Assembly: GCA_002448495.1 (NCBI GenBank)
Contig: DJYL01000057.1
Location: 1-5,624 of the forward strand
DNA: 5,624 bases
DNA from: Pseudoselenomonas ruminantium
GTDB lineage: Bacteria; Bacillota; Negativicutes; Selenomonadales; Selenomonadaceae
Direction: 5' to 3'
Shown: one piece after another, positions 1 to 5,624 of the stretch
How the letters are laid out: every line of letters begins with the position of its first letter
Position numbering within the stretch: the first letter of the stretch is position 1
The notes under the pieces: generated by a model
Database searches by the model: none
What the model saw: the letters and a program-made list of their open reading frames with translations, nothing else
What the model was told of the DNA's origin: nothing
Translations under genes and position numbers: made by a program

Positions 1-30
1 CACGAACTGAACTCGCCGACAAACCGCAAT

Positions 31-837
31 TTAAATTTCGATTATATCCAAATCATCCGGCACAAAGATATTGCCATGATAATATTCTTTGGCTTCCGCC
101 GTGTAATCGGCTTTACGGATATCAATATGCTTGTCCTCTGTATGATAGAGCACGAGATTCTTCACACCAAGTTCTTCAGCCAGTTCGCTTGCTTCCTTCA
201 CGGTGCTGTGGTTTTTCTCATAGGGCTTGAAAATATCCCTATCCTTGTACTGGCAGAAGGCTTCGGCCAGCAGCCAGTCAGCCTTTTCCGCATACTGTCT
301 GGCATGTTCGTTGTAGGGTTCATCACCCAGGCAGGTAAACTTCAGCCCGTCGGCAAATTTGAGTTCATAGCCGAACTGCTTGGCCTTGGTGGACATGATA
401 TCAAAGGCGGTCAGCTTAAACTGCGGCAGTTCGATGCTTTCCCCGTCTTTGACTTCCTGCAGGATAATATCCGTTCCCACACGGGCAAAGTCTTTTTTCT
501 TGAGGGTCATGGCCGACATCTTTTCGAGCATATCCTTGACCACATCATGGCAGTAGATATGGAACTTGCCCTCGTATTTACCCTTGTTCATCAGGTCCGC
601 CACCTTGCGGATAATCCAGACCACGCCGAGTACGTGGTCGGTATGACCGTGGGTTACGAACATATGATGGCACTTATTGTAGTCAAAATTCGTAACTTCG
701 AGCTGGCGCAGGATGCCATTGCCGCCGCCGGCATCTGTGAGAAACAGACTGCCATCTTCCAGTTCCAAAAAGAAACAGGTGTTAAAGCATTTTGTGGCCA
801 TGGCAAAGCCAGTGCCGAGGATTACTAACTTACGCAT
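31..837 (-). CDS. RNase Z-like metallo-beta-lactamase-fold hydrolase
   Basis: This 268-residue protein is a cytoplasmic metallo-beta-lactamase-fold hydrolase of the RNase Z-like branch; its substrate is unknown. The N-terminal strand MRKLVILGTG is followed by TDAGGG (34-39) and the metal motif THGHTDH (62-68: His63, His65, Asp67, His68). Further candidate ligands are Asp172 in CLGDEPYN, and His232 in LYHTED; NHSTVKEASELAEELGVK (209-226) resembles the RNase Z HST motif. The region where RNase Z has its motif III His reads FDIMSTKAKQFGYEL, with no His. It lacks the long exosite arm expected of a true tRNA-processing RNase Z, so I do not call it rnz. The start at 837 is chosen because AGGAGG lies 6 nt upstream; an in-frame ATG at 861 has no such site. 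It lies 90 nt after rnc, so cotranscription is possible but interrupted by a structured repeat. Family confidence is high, function unknown. Confidence 0.9.
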   Translation of the reverse strand: MRKLVILGTGFAMATKCFNTCFFLELEDGSLFLTDAGGGNGILRQLEVTNFDYNKCHHMFVTHGHTDHVLGVVWIIRKVADLMNKGKYEGKFHIYCHDVVKDMLEKMSAMTLKKKDFARVGTDIILQEVKDGESIELPQFKLTAFDIMSTKAKQFGYELKFADGLKFTCLGDEPYNEHARQYAEKADWLLAEAFCQYKDRDIFKPYEKNHSTVKEASELAEELGVKNLVLYHTEDKHIDIRKADYTAEAKEYYHGNIFVPDDLDIIEI

Positions 838-843
838 AATATG

Positions 844-849
844 CCTCCT
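844..849 (-). promoter_or_regulatory. Ribosome binding site deciding the hydrolase start
   Basis: On the minus strand this reads AGGAGG with a 6-nt spacer to the ATG at 837. It lies downstream of the alternative in-frame ATG at 861, so it supports the shorter protein. Confidence 0.85.
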
Positions 850-850
850 A

Positions 851-923
851 TTCCACCTCATCCGTCAGTCATGCAGGCTGACCACCACCAGCGACTACGT
901 CGCCCCCTCAAAGGAAGGGTTTA
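851..923. repeat. Probable REP-like dispersed repeat with three small hairpins
   Basis: The gap between rnc and the hydrolase is almost filled by three successive inverted repeats: 864-868 with 878-882 (GTCAG/CTGAC, 9-nt loop), 891-895 with 899-903 (GCGAC/GTCGC, 3-nt loop), and 904-908 with 915-919 (CCCCT/AAGGG). The third needs a G.U wobble, which forms only in the minus-strand RNA. The plus-strand wording, with CCACCTCATCCGTC near one end and CCCTCAAAGGAAGGG near the other, matches my recollection of a palindromic element scattered between genes in many gut Bacillota. That identification is from memory, and only one copy is visible here. The element could also act as a weak transcript-end structure for rnc, but there is no clear U tract. 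Confidence 0.55.
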
Positions 924-927
924 CCGC

Positions 928-1650
928 TTACCTCGTTGGTGCTATCTTGTCCAACGCTTCCTTCGCAGCTTTTTGTTCGGCTTCTTTTTTGCTTCTGCCC
1001 GTGCCGGTGCCCATGACTTTGCCAGTAATGCGTACATTAAAGGTAAAGGTCTTGTCATGGTCAGGGCCGGAGGTGCTCACGAGTTCATAACTAACGGTCT
1101 GCTGCGCTTCCTGATAGACCACTTCCTGCAGGATGGTCTTGTAATCTTTTAAAATAGCCCCCTGCTCCACCTGATTAAACAGCGGCATAAGCTGGCGCAC
1201 CACATATTCCTTGGCGGTTTCCCAGCCCTGATCCAAGTAAATCGCGCCGATAACCGCTTCAAACACGTCTTCCAAATTAGTCTGCCTGTCCCGGCCACCG
1301 CTCATTTCCTCGCCGTGTCCCAAAAACAGGTAGTCGCCCAAATGAAGCGTCCGCGCAAGTTCCGCAAGGCTGGTGGAGCAGACGATACTGGCTCTGGTCT
1401 TAGTCAGCTGCCCTTCGGGCATCTGCGGAAAGTGCATATAAAGATAGGTGCTGGAGGCAAGCTCCAGCACCGCATCTCCCAAAAATTCGAGACGTTCATT
1501 ATGGACGATGTTTTTTTCTTTGGCCTCATTGGCATAGGAGGAATGTATGAGTGCCTCATGGAGCAGGGTTAAATCCTTAAACTCCACTCCCAAATGGGCA
1601 GACAGCTCTAAAAGCTCCCCCTTGCGCTTCGCCGTTAATCTATCTCCCAT
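928..1650 (-). CDS. rnc: Ribonuclease III
   Basis: This 240-residue protein is the double-stranded-RNA endonuclease that processes rRNA precursors and other structured transcripts. The signature NERLEFLGDAVLEL (51-64) carries Glu52, Glu55 and Asp59. The second acidic pair is Asp128 and Glu131 in LEDVFEAVIGAIYLD. These match the four-acid metal site of the family (E. coli Glu38, Asp45, Asp114, Glu117). A C-terminal double-stranded-RNA-binding domain runs from about 168 to 236, starting KDYKTILQE and ending with the basic GRSKKEAEQKAAKEAL helix. The length is usual for Bacillota. The ATG at 1650 has a GA-rich ribosome binding site (AGAGG, 1661-1665) that overlaps the fabF stop codon. The gap to fabF is only 14 nt, so translation is probably coupled within one operon. 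The fabF-rnc adjacency is common in this phylum. Nothing looks damaged. Confidence 0.97.
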   Translation of the reverse strand: MGDRLTAKRKGELLELSAHLGVEFKDLTLLHEALIHSSYANEAKEKNIVHNERLEFLGDAVLELASSTYLYMHFPQMPEGQLTKTRASIVCSTSLAELARTLHLGDYLFLGHGEEMSGGRDRQTNLEDVFEAVIGAIYLDQGWETAKEYVVRQLMPLFNQVEQGAILKDYKTILQEVVYQEAQQTVSYELVSTSGPDHDKTFTFNVRITGKVMGTGTGRSKKEAEQKAAKEALDKIAPTR

Positions 1651-1664
1651 CGTCCGCTAACCTC

Positions 1665-2909
1665 TTACTCAGCGTACTTCTTCAAAAGCAGGCAGGCATT
1701 GTGGCCGCCGAAGCCGAAGGAGTTGGACATAGCCGCACGCACCGTCTTGGCTTTGGCCTTATTGGGCACATAGTCGAGGTCGAGGCCTTCGTCCGGAGTT
1801 TCGTAGTTGATGGTCGGCGGGAGCATATCGTTTTCGATAGCCAGAGCCGTAGCGATAGCTTCCACACCGCCGGCGGCGCCGAGCATATGACCGGTCATGG
1901 ACTTGATGGAGGAAACGGATACATCTTTAGCCGCCTCGCCCCATACAGCCTTGATGGCTTCGGTTTCGCCCTGGTCATTGAGGTGGGTGGACGTACCATG
2001 TGCATTGACATAGTCCACTTCTGCCGCCTTCATGCCGGCATCATCCAGAGCCAGCTGCATGCATTTGGCCTGATATTCACCATGCGGAGCCGGGCTGGTC
2101 ATATGGTAAGCATCGGAGTTTGCACCATAGCCGACTACTTCAGCGTAGATATGTGCGCCGCGAGCTTTTGCATGGTCGAGGCTTTCGAGGATTACGAGGC
2201 CTGCGCCTTCGCCCATAACGAAACCGCTGCGGTTCTTGTCGAACGGACGGGAAGCATGCTTGGGGTCATCATTGTGATCCATGCAGAGCGCCTTCATGGC
2301 GGCAAAACCGGCTACAGCAGCTTCGGAAACAGCAGCTTCCGTACCACCGGCCACCATTACATCCGCATCGCCGCGCTGAATCACACGGAACGCATCACCG
2401 ATGCAGTTGGAGCCCGTAGCGCAGGCCGTAACCGTACAGCTGGACGGACCATGGAGCTTGTAGGTGATAGCCACCTGACCGGCAGCCATATTCGCAATCA
2501 TCATCGGCACAAAGAACGGGCTGATGCGGGAAGGCCCCTTGTCAAAGAATTTCTTGTACTGGCTGTGCATGGTTTCAATGCCGCCGATACCTGTACCGAT
2601 GAACGTACCTACACGGTCAAGATTTTCCTTTTCAAGATCCAGACCGGCATCTTTGATGGCGAGATCTGCCGCAGCAACAGCAAACTGCGTATAACGGTCC
2701 ATACGCTTGGACTCTTTCTTGTCGATGTACTGAGTCGGGTCAAAATCCTTGACTTCACCGGCAATCTGTGCCGTGAATTCGCTGGCATCAAAACGACTGA
2801 TCTTATCAATACCGTTACGGCCTTCCATGAGGCCTTTCCAGAATTCATCCTTGCCCGTACCGATAGGGGTAATGGCACCTACACCAGTGATAACTACGCG
2901 ATTACTCAA
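1665..2909 (-). CDS. fabF: 3-oxoacyl-ACP synthase II (beta-ketoacyl-ACP synthase, KAS II)
   Basis: FabF condenses malonyl-ACP with acyl-ACP and so elongates the chain in type II fatty-acid synthesis. The 414 residues match the normal length of about 413. The nucleophile is Cys163 in VTACATGSNC. The two catalytic histidines are His304 (NAHGTSTHLND) and His341 (MTGHMLGAAGG), with Lys336 in SSIKSMTGH. The glycine-rich NSFGFGGHNA (396-405) includes the gatekeeper Phe400. The thiolase fold is complete from VVITGVGAITPIG to the C-terminus. The start is a TTG at 2909: an AGGAG lies 9 nt upstream, there is no in-frame ATG, and an in-frame TGA occurs at 2925-2927. The gene is 42 nt downstream of the FabK-family gene and 14 nt upstream of rnc. 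A weak hairpin presents its ribosome binding site in the loop. Confidence 0.98.
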   Translation of the reverse strand: MSNRVVITGVGAITPIGTGKDEFWKGLMEGRNGIDKISRFDASEFTAQIAGEVKDFDPTQYIDKKESKRMDRYTQFAVAAADLAIKDAGLDLEKENLDRVGTFIGTGIGGIETMHSQYKKFFDKGPSRISPFFVPMMIANMAAGQVAITYKLHGPSSCTVTACATGSNCIGDAFRVIQRGDADVMVAGGTEAAVSEAAVAGFAAMKALCMDHNDDPKHASRPFDKNRSGFVMGEGAGLVILESLDHAKARGAHIYAEVVGYGANSDAYHMTSPAPHGEYQAKCMQLALDDAGMKAAEVDYVNAHGTSTHLNDQGETEAIKAVWGEAAKDVSVSSIKSMTGHMLGAAGGVEAIATALAIENDMLPPTINYETPDEGLDLDYVPNKAKAKTVRAAMSNSFGFGGHNACLLLKKYAE

Positions 2910-2910
2910 A

Positions 2911-2936
2911 ATGAATAACTCCTCTCATCTATTCAT
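2911..2936 (-). promoter_or_regulatory. Hairpin holding the fabF ribosome binding site in its loop
   Basis: A perfect 7-bp inverted repeat, ATGAATA (2911-2917) and TATTCAT (2930-2936), encloses a 12-nt loop. On the minus strand the loop contains AGGAG (2919-2923), the ribosome binding site for the TTG start at 2909. The stem has only one G-C pair, so it is weak. It may tune initiation or may be chance; the site itself is well supported. Confidence 0.4.
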
Positions 2937-2951
2937 AGCAATGTGCTACGC

Positions 2952-3896
2952 TTAGTTGGCAGCCTCGGCTTCCGCTATAAGCTGCGCGAAAATTTCATGC
3001 ACGGTCATAATCTTATCGATGCGGGGCATGTATTCCCCGGTAAAGACCAGACCAGTTTCCACATCGCCCTGCTGTGCGCGGGTCAGCGCACGAATGATGC
3101 AGAAATTGTGCTTGCACGCCTTCAGGCAGGCATCACACTGCGTTGGAGGTACGGGACCTTCCATAACCCGGGCCGAAAACGGCGTGCGCACGGCACGTCC
3201 CGGCAAGCCGACAGGGCTATGAATAACCACGATATCCTCCGGTTTGGATTTCAGATAATATTCTTTGAGGGCCGGTGCCGCATTGCTCTCCTCGCAGGCT
3301 GCAAAACGGGAGCCCATCTGAACGCCTGCTGCGCCCAGCTTTATAAAATCAACGATGTCCTGGCCGTGAAGGGCACCACCGGCGGCAATCACGGGAATCT
3401 TTACCGCAGAACTTACATCCGCGATAAGGTCGCGCACCGAAGTATCGGTGCCTAAGTGGCCGCCAGCTTCCTTGCCCTCCAGCACAATGGCTGTTGCGCC
3501 AAGACGCTCTGAAATTTTAGCTAATTTAACGGAAGAAACAATGGGAACAATCGGCGTTCCGGATTCCTTCCCCAGTGCAAACATATCACGGGAAAAACCA
3601 GCTCCGGCTACGACAAGGTCAATGCCTTCATCAATAGCCACTTTAACCACTTCGGCAAAGTCGTTAGCTGCCACCATGATATTGATGCCGATGATACCAG
3701 ACGTAAGCGAACGTGCGAGCTTTATTTCATACCGCAGTTCGTCATGGCTCATGCCGGATGCCGCAATGAGGCCGATACCGCCTTCATTGGCAACTGCTGC
3801 CGCCAGACGGGCTGTGGACAAGCGAATCGCCATACCGCCCTGTTGAATGGGAACGCGGGCGACTTTATTGCCTATTTTCAGCTCTGGAAGTTTCAA
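2952..3896 (-). CDS. FabK/nitronate monooxygenase-family flavin oxidoreductase
   Basis: This 314-residue TIM-barrel flavoprotein belongs to the FMN-dependent FabK/2-nitropropane dioxygenase family. Its place between acpP and fabF suggests the enoyl-ACP reductase step or a related acyl-chain reaction. N-terminal VPIQQGGMA (15-23), EAGGHLG (143-149, with His147 at the family's catalytic His position) and the phosphate-binding AAGGALHGQ (171-179) and GAAGVQMGSRF (188-198) are typical. Unlike the pneumococcal FabK I recall, the C-terminal part carries CDACLKACKHNFC, with Cys254, Cys257, Cys261 and Cys266, which could bind a metal or iron-sulfur centre. I therefore leave the symbol blank: it may be FabK or a paralogue. 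The start is taken as TTG at 3896, because GGAGGAG lies 5 nt upstream; another in-frame TTG at 3914 has no such site and would place this motif inside the gene. A strong hairpin separates it from acpP. Confidence 0.88.
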   Translation of the reverse strand: MKLPELKIGNKVARVPIQQGGMAIRLSTARLAAAVANEGGIGLIAASGMSHDELRYEIKLARSLTSGIIGINIMVAANDFAEVVKVAIDEGIDLVVAGAGFSRDMFALGKESGTPIVPIVSSVKLAKISERLGATAIVLEGKEAGGHLGTDTSVRDLIADVSSAVKIPVIAAGGALHGQDIVDFIKLGAAGVQMGSRFAACEESNAAPALKEYYLKSKPEDIVVIHSPVGLPGRAVRTPFSARVMEGPVPPTQCDACLKACKHNFCIIRALTRAQQGDVETGLVFTGEYMPRIDKIMTVHEIFAQLIAEAEAAN

Positions 3897-3901
3897 TGTT
3901 A

Positions 3902-3908
3902 CTCCTCC
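3902..3908 (-). promoter_or_regulatory. Ribosome binding site deciding the flavoprotein start
   Basis: The minus strand reads GGAGGAG, 5 nt before the TTG at 3896 and 7 nt after the foot of the acpP hairpin. It supports a TTG start and a protein six residues shorter than the longest open frame. Confidence 0.75.
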
Positions 3909-3915
3909 AATCAAG

Positions 3916-3974
3916 CTTACCTACCTTGAAAAATCCCGCGAAAACAAGTTTCACGGGATTTTCAAACAGGTAAG
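3916..3974 (-). terminator. Long acpP-downstream hairpin, terminator or attenuator-like
   Basis: Ten nucleotides after the acpP stop, the minus-strand RNA can fold into a hairpin of about 24 pairs with a 5-nt loop (3944-3948). The inner 10 pairs (3949-3958 with 3934-3943) have a CCCG/CGGG core. Four A-U pairs, a bulge at 3929, four more pairs, an internal loop and a six-pair foot (3969-3974 with 3916-3921) follow. Five U residues (3929-3933) follow the GC core, as in an intrinsic terminator, but they are largely paired with an upstream A run. Two pairs (3953/3939 and 3966/3925) are G.U in this strand and would be C.A mismatches in the other. Since the operon seems to continue into the flavoprotein gene, partial termination or protection of the acpP message is more likely than a full stop. 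Confidence 0.65.
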
Positions 3975-3984
3975 ACGCTCAAAC

Positions 3985-4212
3985 TTATTTGTTCTGGTCT
4001 ATGTAGGTAACTACGTCCTGAACGCTCTTGATCTTCTCAGCAGCTTCGTCCGGAATTTCAATGTTGAATTCTTCTTCGAAAGCCATGATCAGCTCAACAA
4101 TATCCAGGGAGTCAGCTCCCAGGTCATCGATGAAAGTGGACTCGAGGGCAACCTCGTCAGCCTCAACACCTAACTGCTCAACAACGATATCTCTTACTTT
4201 ATCAAAAGTCAT
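3985..4212 (-). CDS. acpP: Acyl carrier protein
   Basis: This 75-residue acidic protein carries the growing acyl chain on a phosphopantetheine arm and delivers it to FabD, FabG, FabF and the reductase. The attachment site is Ser35 in the classic [13 protein letters not shown] motif (30-42). The four-helix pattern is complete, with helix I at the N-terminus ([13 protein letters not shown]), the acidic recognition helix II after Ser35, and a C-terminal helix ending [13 protein letters not shown]. The length is usual for the family (about 75-80). The ATG at 4212 has a strong AAGGAGG (4222-4228) with a 9-nt spacer. The gene sits 40 nt after fabG. A large hairpin follows directly, which may let ACP be made in excess of the downstream enzymes, as the cell needs a high level of ACP. 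No anomaly is seen in the coding sequence. Confidence 0.98.
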   Translation of the reverse strand: MTFDKVRDIVVEQLGVEADEVALESTFIDDLGADSLDIVELIMAFEEEFNIEIPDEAAEKIKSVQDVVTYIDQNK

Positions 4213-4252
4213 GAAGTTTCACCTCCTTAAAATGATGTCTTTTATAGTTATA

Positions 4253-4996
4253 TCACATAACCATGCCACCGTCTACATTGATGACCTGGCCCGTGATATA
4301 GGATGCGTTATCCGATACCAGGAACGCTACAGCGTTAGCAACGTCCTCCGGCGTACCCATGCGGTTCAAGGGAATCCCCGTCAGCGTCATTTCCTTTGCC
4401 TTGTCCGTCATGGCTGCCGTCATATCCGTGTCAATAAATCCCGGTGCTACCATGTTCACCGTAATGCCACGGGCCGCAAGTTCCTTGGCTGCGGATTTGG
4501 AGAACCCAATCACGCCGGCCTTGGCAGCCGCATAATTGGTCTGGCCCGCATTTCCCATAAGCCCCACAACAGAAGCCATATTGATGATGCGTCCGCTGCG
4601 CTTCTTCATCATGAGCTTGGACACAAGCTTCGTGCAGTAGAACACGCCCTTGAGGTTCGTGTTAATTACCGCATCGAAATCTTCGTCCTTCATGCGCATC
4701 AGGAGACCGTCACGCGTGATACCTGCGTTATTGACCAGAATATCAATCTGACCGAACTTTTCTACCACGGTGTTTACCATAGCTTCCACAGCGGCAGAAT
4801 CGGCAACATCAGCCTGCACGAGAATAGCTTCGCCGCCATTCTTCTCAATCTCGGCCTTGACTTCCTCAGCCTTGGCCGTGTTGCCTGCATAGTTAATGGC
4901 AACCTTAGCGCCTTCAGCGGCCAGTTTCAAAGCAATGGCCCGGCCAATGCCTCGGGAAGCACCCGTTACAAGGGCAACTTTTCCGTCTAAAAGCAT
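4253..4996 (-). CDS. fabG: 3-oxoacyl-ACP reductase
   Basis: FabG is the NADPH-dependent short-chain dehydrogenase that reduces 3-oxoacyl-ACP to 3-hydroxyacyl-ACP. The 247-residue protein has the Rossmann motif TGASRGIG (11-18), NNAG (89-92), the catalytic Asn114, Ser142 in MASVVG, and Tyr155-x3-Lys159 in NYAAAKAG. The C-terminal [14 protein letters not shown] and [11 protein letters not shown] are standard for FabG. The ATG at 4996 is chosen over an upstream in-frame ATG at 5056, because the latter lies within fabD, while AAGGAGG (5006-5012) sits 9 nt before 4996 and the family begins with a short [11 protein letters not shown]. Only one base separates it from the fabD stop, and its ribosome binding site lies inside the last fabD codons, so the two genes are almost certainly translationally coupled. 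Confidence 0.98.
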   Translation of the reverse strand: MLLDGKVALVTGASRGIGRAIALKLAAEGAKVAINYAGNTAKAEEVKAEIEKNGGEAILVQADVADSAAVEAMVNTVVEKFGQIDILVNNAGITRDGLLMRMKDEDFDAVINTNLKGVFYCTKLVSKLMMKKRSGRIINMASVVGLMGNAGQTNYAAAKAGVIGFSKSAAKELAARGITVNMVAPGFIDTDMTAAMTDKAKEMTLTGIPLNRMGTPEDVANAVAFLVSDNASYITGQVINVDGGMVM

Positions 4997-4997
4997 A

Positions 4998-5624
4998 TTA
5001 GCGAACCTCCTTGAAATAGTCAAGAGTTTTTTGCAGGGATTCGATATTTTCCACATTCATGCTGGTAAGGCTCTTGTCGATACGGCGGTTGAAACCGCAG
5101 AGCGTCTTGCCCGGGCCAGCTTCTACAAAGGTGTCAGCGCCAAATTCCTGCATGGTCTTCACGCAGTCAATCCACTTAACCGGATGGTCTGCCTGTGCCA
5201 CAAGATTTGCCTTGATGTCAGCCGCACTTTCTTCGAGCTTGCCCGTGTAGTTGGAAACCACCGGAATCTTAGCATCGCGGATGTCCACCTTGTCGAGTTC
5301 AGCCGCAAGTTTCACTGCAGCCGGTTTCATCAGCGTGGAATGGAACGGAGCGGATACCGGCAGGATAACGGCCTTCTTGGCACCGGCAGCCTTCAAGGTT
5401 TCCACCGCTGCTTCTACGCCAGCCGTCGTACCGGCAATAACCGTCTGACCGGGGCAGTTGAAGTTAACCGCCTGCACTTCGCCGGCAGTTTTCGTTGCCT
5501 TCTCACAAGCCTCTACGATAACCTCATCGCTAAGGCCGATAATAGCTGCCATGCCGCCCTGACCGACAGGTACAGCTTCCTGCATAAACTGGCCGCGCTT
5601 ATGCACGAGCAGGACTGCATCCTG
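4998..5624 (-). CDS. fabD: Malonyl-CoA:ACP transacylase, partial (N-terminus outside window)
   Basis: FabD transfers malonate from CoA to ACP, supplying the extender unit for FabF. The C-terminal 208 residues are present and the frame is open to the window edge. About 100 N-terminal residues, including the expected GQGSQ and nucleophile GHSLGE motifs, lie beyond it. The visible part begins [19 protein letters not shown], whose Arg (fragment residue 10) matches the carboxylate-binding Arg117 of E. coli Fab[13 protein letters not shown] (54-65) and [13 protein letters not shown] (90-102, catalytic His95 of the fragment) follow, then [16 protein letters not shown] near the end. A GTG at 5606 is merely an internal codon. 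Its last codons contain the fabG ribosome binding site, and its stop is one base from the fabG start. Nothing is abnormal apart from the edge truncation. Confidence 0.97.
   Translation of the reverse strand, partial: QDAVLLVHKRGQFMQEAVPVGQGGMAAIIGLSDEVIVEACEKATKTAGEVQAVNFNCPGQTVIAGTTAGVEAAVETLKAAGAKKAVILPVSAPFHSTLMKPAAVKLAAELDKVDIRDAKIPVVSNYTGKLEESAADIKANLVAQADHPVKWIDCVKTMQEFGADTFVEAGPGKTLCGFNRRIDKSLTSMNVENIESLQKTLDYFKEVR
5006..5012 (-). promoter_or_regulatory. fabG ribosome binding site inside fabD
   Basis: AAGGAGG on the minus strand, 9 nt before the fabG ATG, is made from the codons for Lys-Glu-Val near the end of fabD. It decides the fabG start and implies coupled translation. Confidence 0.9.

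Noticed and set aside
1..30. Terminator or gene start after the hydrolase
   Set aside because: The 30 bases show no hairpin with a U tract and are too short to support a coding call.
76..828. Plus-strand open frame of 250 codons opposite the hydrolase
   Set aside because: The minus-strand frame has the complete metallo-beta-lactamase motifs and a good ribosome binding site; the antisense frame has neither.
904..919. Intrinsic terminator for rnc
   Set aside because: The stem is only five pairs with a wobble and is not followed by a U run, so it is better described as part of the repeat.
1701..2918. Very long open frame on the plus strand opposite fabF
   Set aside because: It is a mirror of fabF codon bias. 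The minus-strand frame carries every FabF catalytic motif, while the antisense translation has no recognisable domain.
4213..4252. Possible internal promoter before acpP (AT-rich TATAAC/TATAAA wording)
   Set aside because: No convincing -35 box at the right distance; the AT richness is usual for a short gap and there is a plain ribosome binding site.
4028..4990. Long plus-strand open frame opposite acpP and fabG
   Set aside because: It spans two well-identified minus-strand genes and the gap between them, and its translation resembles no family I know.

Overview
The window is one tightly packed gene block read entirely on the minus strand. It suggests a low-to-mid GC Bacillota genome. My best guess is a Negativicutes (Selenomonas-like) anaerobe, from the gene order, the strong AGGAGG-type ribosome binding sites, the use of TTG starts, and a FabK-type flavoprotein inside the fatty-acid cluster. 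The taxonomic placement is inference, not something the sequence proves.

In transcription order (high to low coordinates), the genes are fabD (cut by the window edge, about two thirds present), fabG, acpP, a FabK/nitronate-monooxygenase-family flavoprotein, fabF, rnc, and an RNase Z-like metallo-beta-lactamase-fold hydrolase. The first five form a type II fatty-acid synthesis cluster. FabD loads malonate onto ACP, FabF condenses it with the growing chain, FabG reduces the 3-keto group, and the flavoprotein is either the enoyl-ACP reductase or a paralogue of it. No dehydratase (FabZ) lies in the window. rnc (RNase III) directly follows fabF.

The coding regions are intact, with no frameshifts. 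Gaps are 1 nt (fabD-fabG), 40 nt (fabG-acpP), 88 nt measured to the preferred start (acpP-flavoprotein), 42 nt (flavoprotein-fabF), 14 nt (fabF-rnc) and 90 nt (rnc-hydrolase). No gene-free stretch exceeds 300 bases. The 30 bases after the last stop (1-30) hold nothing I can identify.

Most of the window is ordinary core metabolism. The points worth a second look are: a 24-pair hairpin between acpP and the flavoprotein whose wobble pairs favour folding in the minus-strand transcript; a multi-hairpin, probably dispersed repeat filling the rnc-hydrolase gap; a four-cysteine cluster near the C-terminus of the flavoprotein; the apparent lack of one canonical metal-binding His in the hydrolase; and TTG starts on two successive genes, one with its ribosome binding site in a predicted hairpin loop. 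I did not find evidence of a novel multi-gene system.
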